Positions 39,995-49,197 of a DNA stretch of 64,000 nt are shown here, one piece after another. The DNA is from Massilia sp. Root351 (GTDB taxonomy: Bacteria > Pseudomonadota > Gammaproteobacteria > Burkholderiales > Burkholderiaceae_D): NCBI RefSeq assembly GCF_001425045.1, contig NZ_LMDJ01000001.1, forward strand, positions 497,859 through 561,858. Direction: 5' to 3'. Every line of letters begins with the position of its first letter. Within the stretch, counting starts at the first letter, position 1. The notes beneath the pieces were generated by a model. That model saw only the letters and a list, made by a program, of their open reading frames with translations. It searched no databases and was not told where the DNA came from. A program made the translations under genes and the position numbers.

Positions 39995-41464
39995 ATGGAA
40001 AATCGGATTCAGCGTGCGGCGGCAGGGCTTGCCATTACCGCGATTGCAGTTTCACTGTCCGGCTGCGCCGGCACCGGCTCGCGGCAGCCAGGCCCGCAAG
40101 CCGAGGCGCCCGTGCCGCCCGCCATGCCGGCTGCATCCACGGCGCTCAAGCACATCATCTTCCTGGTCGGCGACGGCATGGGCTTCAACACGCTCACCGC
40201 CGCGCGCAACTACGCGGTGGGCGAGTCGGGCGACCTGGCCATCGACACGCTGCCCGAGTCGGCTTACGTAAAGACCTATTCCAGCGATATGCAGGTGACC
40301 GACACGGCCGCCGCCATGTCGGCCTACATGACGGGCGTGAAGACCAACAACGGCCAACTGGCCGTGACCGGTTGCGCGCCGGCCGGCGGCGCCGCGCCGC
40401 GCGCGCCAGCCACGCTGCTGGAGCTGGCGCGCAAGCGCGGCTGGGCGGCCGGCGTGGTCAACGCGGCCAGCGTCACCGATCCGCTGACGGCGGCCGGTTA
40501 CGCGCACACCTGCCAGGCCGCGCGCAGCGAGGACATCGCCGCCGCGCTGGTGCCGGGCGGCGCAGGCTACAACGAACAGTTGGTGGGCGGCCTGGACCTG
40601 GTGCTGGGCGGCGGCGCCCAGCACTTCCACAAGCGTGCCGACGGCCGCGACCTGCTGGCCGAACTGCGCGGCCAGGGCTACACGCAAGTGGCCGACTCGG
40701 CCGCGCTGGCGGCGCTCGCAGCGTCGGCGCCCGCCGTATCGCCCGCGCCTGCGGTCGCCGGCCAGCGCGTGATCGGCCTGTTCAATGGCGCGCTGCACGC
40801 GCCGTCCGCCACCGCTTCCGCCGCCGTGCCGGCGAACGGCAAGGAGCCTTCGCTGCCGGCCATGACCTCGGCCGCAATCGACCTGCTGGCCAAGAGCGGC
40901 AAGGGTTTCTTCCTGGTGGTGGGCAACGGCCAGATCGGCCAGGCGCAGCGCGCATCGACCGCGCGCCGCGCGCTCGATGAAACCGTGGCGCTGGACGCCG
41001 CGCTGAAAACGGCCATCGACAAGATGCAGGCCATCGACCCCGGCCTGAAGCGCACCCTGATCGTCATGACCGCCAGCAGCGACAGCACCTTGATCCTGAA
41101 CGGCTATTCGATCCGCACCGGCAAGACCACCGCCACCGAACCGGGTGTGCTGGGCCTGGTGCGCAAGTACACGGACGGCAAATACTACAAGGACCTGGAC
41201 GACGTGCCCTACACCATCATCGGCTACGGCAACGGCGTGAACCGGGTCAAGGGCAGCCGCGCCGGCGGCTCGCTGCTGAGCGACGCCATCGTGACGGAGC
41301 CGAACTACCGCCAGGAAGCGACGGTGCGCATGGCGCCGGGCGCCACCACCAATGGCGGCACCGACGTCTACCTGGGCGCCATCGGCGCGCGCGCGGCCGA
41401 CTTCCGCGGCACGATCGAGAACACCCAGGTGCACACGCTGATCAAGAACGCAGCCGGCTGGTAA
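39995..41464 (+). CDS. alkaline phosphatase-like lipoprotein, probable pseudoenzyme
   Basis: 489 residues, with a lipobox (VSLSGC) at about residue 23. The fold is PhoA-like (LVGDGMGFNTLTAARNYA, YMTGVKTNNGQ, VPGGAGYN, DGRDLLAELRGQGY) and aligns end to end with the next gene. However, compared with that gene and E. coli PhoA the active site is gone: nucleophile Ser replaced by Thr104 (DTAAA), the EGGKIDHGLH ligands became GNGQIGQAQR (310-319), TADHDH became TASSDS, and the last His became Asn453. Only the DGMG aspartate remains. It can hardly bind two zinc ions. The frame is long and undamaged, so it is likely retained for a non-catalytic role. It is 14 bp upstream of the active paralogue. Confidence 0.88.
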   Translation: MENRIQRAAAGLAITAIAVSLSGCAGTGSRQPGPQAEAPVPPAMPAASTALKHIIFLVGDGMGFNTLTAARNYAVGESGDLAIDTLPESAYVKTYSSDMQVTDTAAAMSAYMTGVKTNNGQLAVTGCAPAGGAAPRAPATLLELARKRGWAAGVVNAASVTDPLTAAGYAHTCQAARSEDIAAALVPGGAGYNEQLVGGLDLVLGGGAQHFHKRADGRDLLAELRGQGYTQVADSAALAALAASAPAVSPAPAVAGQRVIGLFNGALHAPSATASAAVPANGKEPSLPAMTSAAIDLLAKSGKGFFLVVGNGQIGQAQRASTARRALDETVALDAALKTAIDKMQAIDPGLKRTLIVMTASSDSTLILNGYSIRTGKTTATEPGVLGLVRKYTDGKYYKDLDDVPYTIIGYGNGVNRVKGSRAGGSLLSDAIVTEPNYRQEATVRMAPGATTNGGTDVYLGAIGARAADFRGTIENTQVHTLIKNAAGW

Positions 41465-41478
41465 AGGATAACAACAAT

Positions 41479-42876
41479 ATGAAACGCAATCTGATCATCT
41501 CCGCGCTGCTGGCCGCCGCTGCCGCATCCGCCCACGTGCACGCCGGCGAAGCGAAGAACGTCATCTTCTTCCTCGGCGACGGCATGGGCCCGACCGCCAT
41601 CACCGCCGCGCGCATCTACCAGTACAAGGAAGTAGGCCTGCTCAAGTTCGAGCGCCTGGAGCGCGTGGCGCGCATCAAGACCTATTCGCAGGACGCGCAA
41701 ACCACCGACAGCGCGCCCTCCATGGGCTCCTACATGACCGGCGTGAAGATCCAGAACGAAGTGATCTCCATGTCGTCCGACACCAAGGCCATGGCGCCGA
41801 AGAAGGACGCGCACGGCAATCCCACCATCGACACCTGCGCCGCCGGCAACGGCCGGGCCGCTGTGACGATACTGGAACTGGCCAAGGCGCACGGCAAGGC
41901 CGTGGGCGCGGTCACCACCACCGAAGCGACGCACGCCACGCCGGCCTCCACCTACGCGCACAGCTGCCACCGCAGCAGCGGCTACGCCATCGCGGTGCAG
42001 GCGGTGCCGGGCGGCGCGGGCTACAATCCGGCGCTGGGCGACGGGCTGGACGTGCTGATGGGCGGCGGCCGCCACCACTTCACGCCCTACAGCGCCGACA
42101 ACACCAAGGGCCGCGCCGATGGCCGCGACCTGCTGGCCGAACTGGCCGCGCGCGGCTACGCGGTGGCCACCGACCGCACCCAGATGGAAGCGGCCAAGCC
42201 GGGCCGGAAGTTCATCGGCCTGTATGCCAAGGAGGACCACCTGGCCTATGAGCTCGAGCGCGGCGCGCGCAATCCGAAAGGCGAGGCGGCCACGCAGCCG
42301 TCGCTGTCGGAGATGACCTCCAAGGCCATCACGCTGCTGTCGGCCAAGCCGGAAGGCTTCTTCCTGATGGTCGAAGGCGGCAAGATCGACCACGGCCTGC
42401 ACGATTCGAACGCCAAGCACGCGCTGGTGGACCTGGTGGCGTTCGACGACGCCATCCAGACCGCGATCGACCGCATGCAGCTGCTCGATCCGGGCTTGCG
42501 CAACACGCTGATCGTCATCACGGCGGACCACGACCACACGCTGGCCTTCAACGGCACCGCGCGGCGCGGCAACCCCATCCTGGACATCGTGCGCAACGCG
42601 GACGGCACGCCGGCGCGGGATGCCGACGGCCGCACCTACACCGCGCTGGCCTTCGGCAATGGTCCGAACCGGCCCAACGAGCGCGCCGACGTGGCCAGCG
42701 AGACCGCGCTGGGCGACCACTACCACCAGGAGACGGGCATCCGTATCAAGGGTGAAACGCACGGCGGCGGCGACGTCAAGCTGTACGCCACCGGCGCCGG
42801 CGCGCAGGCGTTCAAGGGCACCATGGAGAACACCAGGGTGTTCGATCTGATGAAGGCCGCGTTCGGCTTCAAATAG
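41479..42876 (+). CDS. alkaline phosphatase, secreted
   Basis: 465 residues. Signal peptide MKRNLIISALLAAAAASAHVHAGE. All catalytic residues of the PhoA family are present: DGMG aspartate, nucleophile S78 in TTDSAPS, THAT (His at E. coli 153, Thr at 155), EGGKIDHGLH (E299, D304, H308), TADHDH (D350, H351) and H428 in THGGGD. It releases phosphate from monoesters in the periplasm or outside. A His at the 153 position is typical of the non-E. coli type. It follows the pseudoenzyme by 14 bp with AAGGATAAC before the ATG, so both are one operon. I saw no clear Pho box upstream. Confidence 0.94.
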   Translation: MKRNLIISALLAAAAASAHVHAGEAKNVIFFLGDGMGPTAITAARIYQYKEVGLLKFERLERVARIKTYSQDAQTTDSAPSMGSYMTGVKIQNEVISMSSDTKAMAPKKDAHGNPTIDTCAAGNGRAAVTILELAKAHGKAVGAVTTTEATHATPASTYAHSCHRSSGYAIAVQAVPGGAGYNPALGDGLDVLMGGGRHHFTPYSADNTKGRADGRDLLAELAARGYAVATDRTQMEAAKPGRKFIGLYAKEDHLAYELERGARNPKGEAATQPSLSEMTSKAITLLSAKPEGFFLMVEGGKIDHGLHDSNAKHALVDLVAFDDAIQTAIDRMQLLDPGLRNTLIVITADHDHTLAFNGTARRGNPILDIVRNADGTPARDADGRTYTALAFGNGPNRPNERADVASETALGDHYHQETGIRIKGETHGGGDVKLYATGAGAQAFKGTMENTRVFDLMKAAFGFK

Positions 42877-42901
42877 GACGGGGCAAAAGCGGGAGGCGAA
42901 A

Positions 42902-42937
42902 AAAAAGGCCCCGGCCGCGCGTGCGACGGGGGCTTTA
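42902..42937 (+). terminator. probable terminator after the phosphatase operon
   Basis: An imperfect hairpin, AAAGGCCCC and GGGGGCTTT flanking a GC-rich loop, follows the stop codon by about 25 bp. The A-run before it (42900-42906) would give a T-run for the convergent SWIB gene. Confidence 0.5.
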
Positions 42938-42962
42938 GTGTGCGCTGCGCACGCGCAGGCTC

Positions 42963-43346
42963 TTATTTCAAGTGATCGGAGATCAGCTTGGTCATTTCGA
43001 ACATGGACACTTGGGCTTTGCCGCCGAAGACGGCTTTGAGCTTGTCGTCTGCATTGATCATGCGGCGGTTGGCCGCGTCTTGCAGATTCAGCTTCTTGAT
43101 GTAGTCCCACACTTTCTTGGTGACTTCGGTGCGCGGCAGCGGGGAGGCGCCTACCACGGCGGCCAGCGAAGCCGATGGGGTCAGTTCCTTCATGAAGGCG
43201 GCGTTGGGCTTGCGAGGTGCTGCGGCTTTCTTGGCGGCGGCAGGTTTGGCGGCGGCGGTTTTAGCCGGAGCTGCTTTTTTGGCCGCAGGCTTTGCTGCTG
43301 CTGCTTTCTTTGCTGGTGCTGCTGGGGTTTTCTTGGCTGTTGCCAT
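42963..43346 (-). CDS. SWIB/MDM2-domain protein with Ala/Lys-rich N-terminus
   Basis: 127 residues. Residues 1-48 are an H1-like tail built on PAKKAAAAKPAAKK; residues about 50-127 are a SWIB domain (FMKELTPSASLAAVVGASPLPRTEVTKKVWDYIKKLNLQ, then RRMINADDKLKAVFGGK). SWIB domains are common in eukaryotic chromatin remodellers and in Chlamydia and betaproteobacteria. The basic tail suggests DNA binding. The tail resembles the large histone-like protein at 62479. AAGGAGG precedes the ATG (43346). Role unknown; probably nucleoid-associated. Confidence 0.92.
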   Translation of the reverse strand: MATAKKTPAAPAKKAAAAKPAAKKAAPAKTAAAKPAAAKKAAAPRKPNAAFMKELTPSASLAAVVGASPLPRTEVTKKVWDYIKKLNLQDAANRRMINADDKLKAVFGGKAQVSMFEMTKLISDHLK

Positions 43347-43482
43347 ATTCGAGCCTCCTTAACGAACACAGGGAAAAGTTGCGCAATTCAATCGCACGGC
43401 TAATATTGGTGGGGATTTGCCGACTATGCAAGTGTTTTTCGTGTTTTTTCTCGGAAACGCCACGCAAGGGCAAAGGAAGCGC

Positions 43483-43522
43483 AAAGGGGCCAGGGTTAAT
43501 TAAATAACCCTGGCCCCTTTTT
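43483..43522. terminator. bidirectional intrinsic terminator
   Basis: A 16-bp perfect stem (AAAGGGGCCAGGGTTA and TAACCCTGGCCCCTTT) with a 6-base loop ATTAAA, followed by T on the plus strand. It lies downstream of ffh on the minus strand. Confidence 0.88.
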
Positions 43523-43538
43523 GCCGCGATGCACCGGA

Positions 43539-44912
43539 TTAGCGCAGGCCCGGCATCATGCCCTTCATCGAGCGCATCATCTTCATCATGCCGCCGCCCG
43601 AGAGCTTTTTCATCATGGTCTGCATCTGCTCGAACTGGTTCAGCATGCGGTTGACTTCCTGCACCTGCACGCCGGCGCCGGCGGCGATGCGGCGCTTGCG
43701 GGTGGCTTTGATCAGCTCCGGCTTGGCGCGTTCGGCCGGCGTCATCGAGTCGATGATGCCCACCATGCGGCGCACCTGCTTGTCGGCCTGGTCCATGTTG
43801 GCGCCGCCGGCGGCCTGCTGGAACTGGGCCGGCAGCTTGTCGACCAGGCTGGCCATGCCGCCCATTTTCTTCATCTGGCCCAGCTGGGCCTTGAAGTCGT
43901 TCATGTCGAACTTGCCGCCCGACTTGACCTTGGCGGCCAGGTCGGCGGCCGCTTTCGCGTCCACCCCTTTGCGCGCCTCTTCCACCAGCGCCATGATGTC
44001 GCCCATGCCCAGCACGCGGCTGGCCATGCGGGCCGCGTCGAACGGTTCCAGGCCGTCCAGCTTTTCGGACACGCCGGCGAACTTGATCGGCTTGCCCGTC
44101 ACGTGGCGCACCGACAGCGCGGCGCCGCCGCGCGAGTCGCCGTCCAGCTTCGTCAGCACGATGCCGGTCAGCGGCAGCGCGTCGTTGAAGGCCTTGGCGG
44201 TGTTGATGGCGTCCTGGCCCAGCATGGCGTCGACCACGAACAGGGTTTCGATCGGTTTCACCGCCGCGTGCACGGCGGCGATTTCCTTCATCATCTCCTC
44301 GTCGATGCCGAGGCGGCCGGCGGTGTCGATGATCAGCACGTCGTGGTAGTGCTTCCTGGCCCAGTCCAGCGCGGCCAGCGCGATGTCGACCGGCTTGTCC
44401 TGCGCGGTGGAGGGGAAGAAGTCGGCGCCGACCTGGCCGGTCACCGATTGCAGCTGGGCGATCGCGGCGGGACGGTACACGTCGGCCGAGACGGTCAGCA
44501 CTTTCTTCTTCTTTTCTTCCTTCAGGTACTTGGCCAGCTTGCCGACGGTGGTGGTTTTACCCACACCCTGCAGGCCGGCCATCAGGATGATGGCCGGCGG
44601 CTGCTGCGCGAACGACAGCTGCGACGCTTCCGGACCGAGGTCGGCGCCCATCAGGGCGGCCAGCTCGCGCTGCACCACGCCCACCAGGGCCTGGCCCGGC
44701 GTGAGCGAGGACAGCACCTCTTCGCCGAGGGCTTTTTCCTTGACCTTGGCGATGAACTCGCGCACGGCCGGCAGGGCGACGTCGGCCTCGAGCAGCGCCA
44801 TGCGCACTTCGCGCAGCATCTCGGCGGTGTTGGCTTCGGTCAGGCGCGCCTCGCCGCGCATGGTCTTGACGACCTTGGCAAGGCGCTGGGTCAGATTGTC
44901 TAGCATGGTCAA
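43539..44912 (-). CDS. ffh: signal recognition particle protein Ffh
   Basis: 457 residues. N and G domains carry the GTPase motifs GLQGVGKTTTVGKLAKYL (about 104-121), DVYRPAA, DTAGRL and TKLDGDSRGGAAL; the methionine-rich M domain that binds signal peptides and 4.5S RNA ends GGGMMKMMRSMKGMMPGL. It delivers nascent membrane proteins to FtsY. In related genomes ffh is normally next to ypjD in divergent orientation; here a lipoprotein gene and an ABC operon lie between. Confidence 0.98.
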   Translation of the reverse strand: MTMLDNLTQRLAKVVKTMRGEARLTEANTAEMLREVRMALLEADVALPAVREFIAKVKEKALGEEVLSSLTPGQALVGVVQRELAALMGADLGPEASQLSFAQQPPAIILMAGLQGVGKTTTVGKLAKYLKEEKKKKVLTVSADVYRPAAIAQLQSVTGQVGADFFPSTAQDKPVDIALAALDWARKHYHDVLIIDTAGRLGIDEEMMKEIAAVHAAVKPIETLFVVDAMLGQDAINTAKAFNDALPLTGIVLTKLDGDSRGGAALSVRHVTGKPIKFAGVSEKLDGLEPFDAARMASRVLGMGDIMALVEEARKGVDAKAAADLAAKVKSGGKFDMNDFKAQLGQMKKMGGMASLVDKLPAQFQQAAGGANMDQADKQVRRMVGIIDSMTPAERAKPELIKATRKRRIAAGAGVQVQEVNRMLNQFEQMQTMMKKLSGGGMMKMMRSMKGMMPGLR

Positions 44913-44983
44913 CCTACTAATTAATATGCATGGTCCGGCGGCAGGCCGGAAAGGCGCCCATTTTACCTTATCCGGGCGCCGCT

Positions 44984-47173
44984 TCAGCGCGGCGGCAGCA
45001 CCAGGCGCACAATGGCCGAGCCCGACGCCACGGCGAAACTGTTGGGACCGGTCGGCACGATGCTGCGGATCAGCGACAAATGGCCGGGCAACGCGCCCAG
45101 TTCGGTGCCCAGCTGCAGTTGCAGCGCGGGCGTGCCGGCCACCAGGGTCTGGCTGCCGTCGGGCGCCACGCGGAAGATGCCGCCGGCCTGCAGGTCGGTC
45201 CGGTAGCGGTTGCCGTCCGGCGCCGCGCCCAGGCCGGCGGGCAGGGCGGCCACGGTGCTGACCACGCCCTGCGGCGTGACCATGCGCACATTGGTGCCGG
45301 AGTTGTTCTTGAGCACGCGGTCTTCGAGGTAGACGTTGCCGGCGCTGTCGATGCCGGCCAGCACCGGAAGGCCGAAGCGCGCGGCGATCCCCGTGCCGTC
45401 GCGCTGCAGCGGCAGCGCGGTATTGCTGCCCGGGACGCCGGCGATCAGGGTGAAGCTGTTGCCGGCCTCGACGCGGTAGAGACCGCCGCCTTCGGCGCCG
45501 TCCAGCGGCGCCACCGTCACCAGCAGCTGGCTGGCCGGATTGACCGCCATGCCCGTCACGCGCACGCTGAGTTCGGCCGAGGCGTAGGTGCTGACCGCAC
45601 CGGACGGCGTGGTCTTGCGGATCACCGCGGTGCGCGGCGCGCCGTCGGCCTGCTCCACCGAGTAGATGTTGCCGTTCGCGTCGGCCGCCAGCAGGCCGGG
45701 GTGCACGTAGCGCGCGGCCGCGCCCTGGCCGTCGACCGCCTGCAGCGTGTCGTCTTCCAGGCCGGCCAGCAGCACGGCCTTGCCGTCGGCGCCGATGCGG
45801 CTCACGCTGTGCCGGCCGGCCACCAGCACGGCGCCGTCGGCCAGCACGCGCATGTGCAGCGCGGCCGTCTTATAGCTGCCTTGCGGCGTGCCGACTGTAT
45901 ACAAGGGGGCCAGCGCGCCGCCGCCGAGTTTGCGGATCTGGTAGCTGGTCTGGTCGGCGGCGGCGAACAGCACCAGCACGTTGCCGGCGGCGTCGGCGCC
46001 GATCTGCGCGGGGCGCGCGCTGGCGCTGCCCAGCTGCACCGGTTCCAGCCGCGCCAGCGTGCTGACCTCGCCGGCCGGCGTGATGCGGCGCACCGCGGCC
46101 GAGGTGAGCGCGTACAGGTTGCCGTCGCGCCCGGCCGCCACCGCACCCAGGCCGGCGAAGCGGGCCGCCGCGCCGCTGCCGTCGACGTCGGCCGGCACGG
46201 CGCCGGTACCGTCGCTGCCGCCGGCCAGCAGCGTGGTGCTGCCGTCGGCCTTGAGCACGCTGATGCGGTCGTCGCCCACCAGGTAGAGCGCGCCGCCGCG
46301 GCCGGCCAGCGCGCTGGCCCGCGGCGGCATGCCCAGCCGGGTGCCGTAGCTGGCCAAGGTGGACACATGGCCGTCGGCGCCCAGTTTGCGGGTCCATCCG
46401 GTCCACGAGTCGACCGAGCTGGACACGAAGTGGCGGCTTGAGTCGTCGAGATAGATGCTGCCGTCGGCGGCCACGCTGAGGCCGGTCAGGTCTTCAAAGC
46501 GGGCCTGCGCCAGCGGGCCGTCGCCGAAGCCGCGCACGCCGTTGCTGAGCGTGCTCACGGCGCCGTCCGGCGTGATTTTGCGCAGCCGGCTGCTCTGCAG
46601 GCTGTAGTCGGCGAGGTAGACATTGCCGGCCGCGTCCGCGTCGATGCCGGCGATGCCGGAGAAGCGGGCCTCGCTGCCCAGGCCGTCGCGCGGCCAGTTG
46701 TTCTCGCCGCCGTTGCCGATGTTGCCGGCCACCAGGGTCAGGCCGGGGCGGGCCGGGTCCGGCGCCAGGCTCAGCGTGAGGGTCTTGTTCAGGCTGCCGC
46801 TGGTGGCGACGATGGTCACGGTGGCTGCCGCGTTGACGGCGGCGCTGGCCGGCGGGGTGTAGCTGACGCTGGCGCCGCTGGCCGCGCTCAGGGCGCCCGG
46901 GCTGCCGGCGGCCAGCGCCCAGGCCACCGTGCCGGAACCGTTCAGGCTGGCCGTCAGCTGCACCGGCGCGCCGCCGGCAGTGGCGCCGGTGGCCGACGCG
47001 CTGACGCTCAGTTCGGTGGCCGGGGCGATCACCGGCGGGGGCACCGGCGATGCGCCGCCGCCGCCGCCGCAGCCAGCCAGCGCGGCGGCCAGCGTGGCGG
47101 CAAGCAGCCGGGCGGCCAGGTGCGGGGCGGAGGGAGGGCGCGGCGGCGCGGCTGGCAAGGTATCGGGCGGCAT
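44984..47173 (-). CDS. NHL-repeat (beta-propeller) lipoprotein with an Ig-like domain
   Basis: 729 residues from ATG 47173, behind AAAGGAAG. The lipobox LAAALAGC lies at about residue 34. Residues about 50-150 look like a bacterial Ig-like domain (ATELSVSASATGATAGGAPVQLTASL). The rest is a run of NHL-type repeats of the kind ARFSGIAGIDADAAGNVYLAD, RKITPDGAVSTLS and DGQGAAARYVHPGLLAADANGNIYSVE, giving at least two beta-propellers. It is surface- or periplasm-exposed and probably binds a ligand or partner; none is known. It is divergent from the ABC transporter operon. Confidence 0.85.
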   Translation of the reverse strand: MPPDTLPAAPPRPPSAPHLAARLLAATLAAALAGCGGGGGASPVPPPVIAPATELSVSASATGATAGGAPVQLTASLNGSGTVAWALAAGSPGALSAASGASVSYTPPASAAVNAAATVTIVATSGSLNKTLTLSLAPDPARPGLTLVAGNIGNGGENNWPRDGLGSEARFSGIAGIDADAAGNVYLADYSLQSSRLRKITPDGAVSTLSNGVRGFGDGPLAQARFEDLTGLSVAADGSIYLDDSSRHFVSSSVDSWTGWTRKLGADGHVSTLASYGTRLGMPPRASALAGRGGALYLVGDDRISVLKADGSTTLLAGGSDGTGAVPADVDGSGAAARFAGLGAVAAGRDGNLYALTSAAVRRITPAGEVSTLARLEPVQLGSASARPAQIGADAAGNVLVLFAAADQTSYQIRKLGGGALAPLYTVGTPQGSYKTAALHMRVLADGAVLVAGRHSVSRIGADGKAVLLAGLEDDTLQAVDGQGAAARYVHPGLLAADANGNIYSVEQADGAPRTAVIRKTTPSGAVSTYASAELSVRVTGMAVNPASQLLVTVAPLDGAEGGGLYRVEAGNSFTLIAGVPGSNTALPLQRDGTGIAARFGLPVLAGIDSAGNVYLEDRVLKNNSGTNVRMVTPQGVVSTVAALPAGLGAAPDGNRYRTDLQAGGIFRVAPDGSQTLVAGTPALQLQLGTELGALPGHLSLIRSIVPTGPNSFAVASGSAIVRLVLPPR

Positions 47174-47370
47174 ATTGCTTCCTTTAGTCTGTGTATCAAT
47201 GTCAAGAAACCGTTTTCCCGCAGATTGTCCGCCATTGCGCCCCTGGCAATGTGCGCACAATGTCACAACGGCGCCGGCAGGCAATATATTTGCTGTTTTT
47301 CGCAATGTTGCTTGGTATGATCTGTTCACAATGACGCTGGCCGCCGGCCACAATCCCAAGGAGAGACTGC
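47174..47370. promoter_or_regulatory. divergent control region of the lipoprotein and ABC operon
   Basis: TGTGCGCACA (47250-47259) is a 10-bp perfect palindrome near the centre. TATGAT (47316-47321) is a possible -10 for the ABC operon, with no matching -35 at the right distance. CAAGGAGAG precedes the ATG at 47371. Confidence 0.4.
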
Positions 47371-48348
47371 ATGAAACTGAATTCGTTCGGCAAGGTGGTG
47401 GCGGTGGCAGCATTGGCGGCGGCGTGCGGCGCGGCCCAGGCGCAGGAAGTGGTGCGGCTGGGTAACCTGAAGTTCGCCCACTACGGGGCGGTTTCCTATA
47501 TCAAGGAGATCGCGCCCAAGTGCGGCATCAAGGTCGAGGAGCACATGTTCGCCAAGGGCCTGGACGTGATGCAGGCCATCATCGCCGGCGAGCTGGACGT
47601 GGGCACCACCGCGTCCGAGGCGGCCATCTCGGGCCGCGCCGGCGGCGCGCCCATCGTGGTGGTGGCCGGCTTCGCCAAGGGCGGCGCGCGGCTGGTGGGG
47701 CGGGCCGACCTGAAGCTCAAGTCGGTCAAGGATTTGAAAGGCAAGCGGGTGGGCGTGACGCGCGGCGGCATCCAGGAAGTGCTGCTGCTGGCCGAGCTGC
47801 AGCAGGCCGGGCTGACCGTGTCCGAGCAGCCCGGCAAGGACGTGCAGCTGGTGCTGCTGGCCTACGCCGATTTGAACCAGGCCCTGCTGGGCAAGAACAT
47901 CGACGCCATGATGCAGTCCGAGCCGCAGTCCTCGCAGGCGCTCAACAAGGGCTTCGGCACGGAAATCCTGAAGCCCTACGACACGCCGATCGGCGAGCCG
48001 ATCCGCACCATGGTGATGACGGAGAAATTCTACAAGGAGAAGCGGCCGCTGGCCGAGAAGTTCATGCGCTGCTTCGTCGAGGCCACCAAGACCTTCATCG
48101 ACCAGCCGGCCGTGGCCGAGAAGTATGTGCGCGACGTGGTGTTCAAGGGCCAGATCAGCAGCGACGACTTCCAGGACGCGATCAGCAATTCGCCGTATTC
48201 CTACGACATCACGCCCGAGCACATCCAGATCACCACCGATGTCATGGTGAAAACCGGCGTGGGCAAGATGAGCAAGCCGCCGGTGGCCAGGGACTGGGTC
48301 AAGACCGACCTGCTGGACGCGGCCAAGAAAAGCCTGAACGTCAAATAA
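47371..48348 (+). CDS. ABC transporter substrate-binding protein, NitT/TauT family
   Basis: 325 residues. Signal peptide MKLNSFGKVVAVAALAAACGAAQAQ. The fold is the SsuA/TauA/ThiY type (NMT1-like): GLDVMQAIIAGELDVGTTASEAAI, DLKGKRVGVTRGGIQEVLLLAEL, and NLNQALLGKNIDAMMQSEP-type segments. It feeds the permease and ATPase genes directly downstream. The substrate cannot be told from sequence: sulfonates, nitrate, pyrimidines and other organic compounds all occur in the family. Confidence 0.9.
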   Translation: MKLNSFGKVVAVAALAAACGAAQAQEVVRLGNLKFAHYGAVSYIKEIAPKCGIKVEEHMFAKGLDVMQAIIAGELDVGTTASEAAISGRAGGAPIVVVAGFAKGGARLVGRADLKLKSVKDLKGKRVGVTRGGIQEVLLLAELQQAGLTVSEQPGKDVQLVLLAYADLNQALLGKNIDAMMQSEPQSSQALNKGFGTEILKPYDTPIGEPIRTMVMTEKFYKEKRPLAEKFMRCFVEATKTFIDQPAVAEKYVRDVVFKGQISSDDFQDAISNSPYSYDITPEHIQITTDVMVKTGVGKMSKPPVARDWVKTDLLDAAKKSLNVK

Positions 48349-48357
48349 GGGGGCGCC

Positions 48358-49197
48358 ATGGCACGACGCACGGGCAAATTCCTGGGCACGGTCGCCTGGC
48401 GCGAAGTGGGCGTGGGCCTGGTGGTGCCGGCCGCGGTGATCGCGGTGTGGCAGGCGGTGGCCATGCTGGGCTGGGTCAACCCGCAGGTGCTGCCGTCGCC
48501 GCTGGCGGTGGTGCAGAAGTGGATCGCCTACCTGCTGCCGCTGCAGCCCTACGCCGAGGGCAGCTGGCTGCGCTGGGCGCTGTCGGGCGAACTGATCCAC
48601 GATTCGCTGGGCAGCTTGTACCGCGTGGTGGTGGGCTTCGTCATTGGCGCCGGCCTGGCACTGCCGCTCGGCCTGTCGATGGGGGCCAGCCCGCGCGTGT
48701 ATGCGTGGATGAACCCGCTGGTCCAGCTGCTGCGCCCGATTCCGCCCATCGCCTACATCCCGCTGTCCATCCTGTGGTTCGGGCTGGGCAACCCGCCGGC
48801 CGTGTTCCTGATCGCGCTGGGCGCCTTTTTCCCGGTCTTGATGAACACCATCGCCGGCGTGCGCCAGGTCGACAGCATCTATATCCGGGCGGCGCGCAAT
48901 CTGGGCGCCTCCGGCTCGACCATGTTCCTGCGCGTGATGCTGCCGGCCGCCGTGCCCTACATCCTGTCGGGCGTGCGCATCGGCATCGGCACCGCCTTCA
49001 TCGTGGTCATCGTGTCGGAAATGATCGCCGTCAACAACGGCCTGGGCTTCCGCATCCTGGAGGCGCGCGAGTATTTCTGGTCCGACAAGATCATTGCCGG
49101 CATGATCACCATCGGCATGCTGGGCCTGGCGATCGACGTCGGCATGAACCGCCTCAACAACCACCTGCTGCGCTGGCACCGGGGACTGGAGCACTGA
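48358..49197 (+). CDS. ABC transporter permease, NitT/TauT family
   Basis: 279 residues with six membrane segments. The ABC-binding EAA loop is AARNLGASGSTMFLRVMLPAAVPYIL at about residues 179-204. NPLVQLLRPIPPIAYIPLSILWFGLG is characteristic of the SsuC/TauC family. It starts 9 bp after the binding-protein gene and its stop overlaps the ATPase start (TGATG). Confidence 0.95.
   Translation: MARRTGKFLGTVAWREVGVGLVVPAAVIAVWQAVAMLGWVNPQVLPSPLAVVQKWIAYLLPLQPYAEGSWLRWALSGELIHDSLGSLYRVVVGFVIGAGLALPLGLSMGASPRVYAWMNPLVQLLRPIPPIAYIPLSILWFGLGNPPAVFLIALGAFFPVLMNTIAGVRQVDSIYIRAARNLGASGSTMFLRVMLPAAVPYILSGVRIGIGTAFIVVIVSEMIAVNNGLGFRILEAREYFWSDKIIAGMITIGMLGLAIDVGMNRLNNHLLRWHRGLEH

Noticed and set aside
39995..41464. 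Treating the first alkaline phosphatase-like gene as a pseudogene
   Set aside because: The reading frame, lipobox, codon use and coupling to the next gene are intact; only the catalytic residues are changed, which points to a retained protein.
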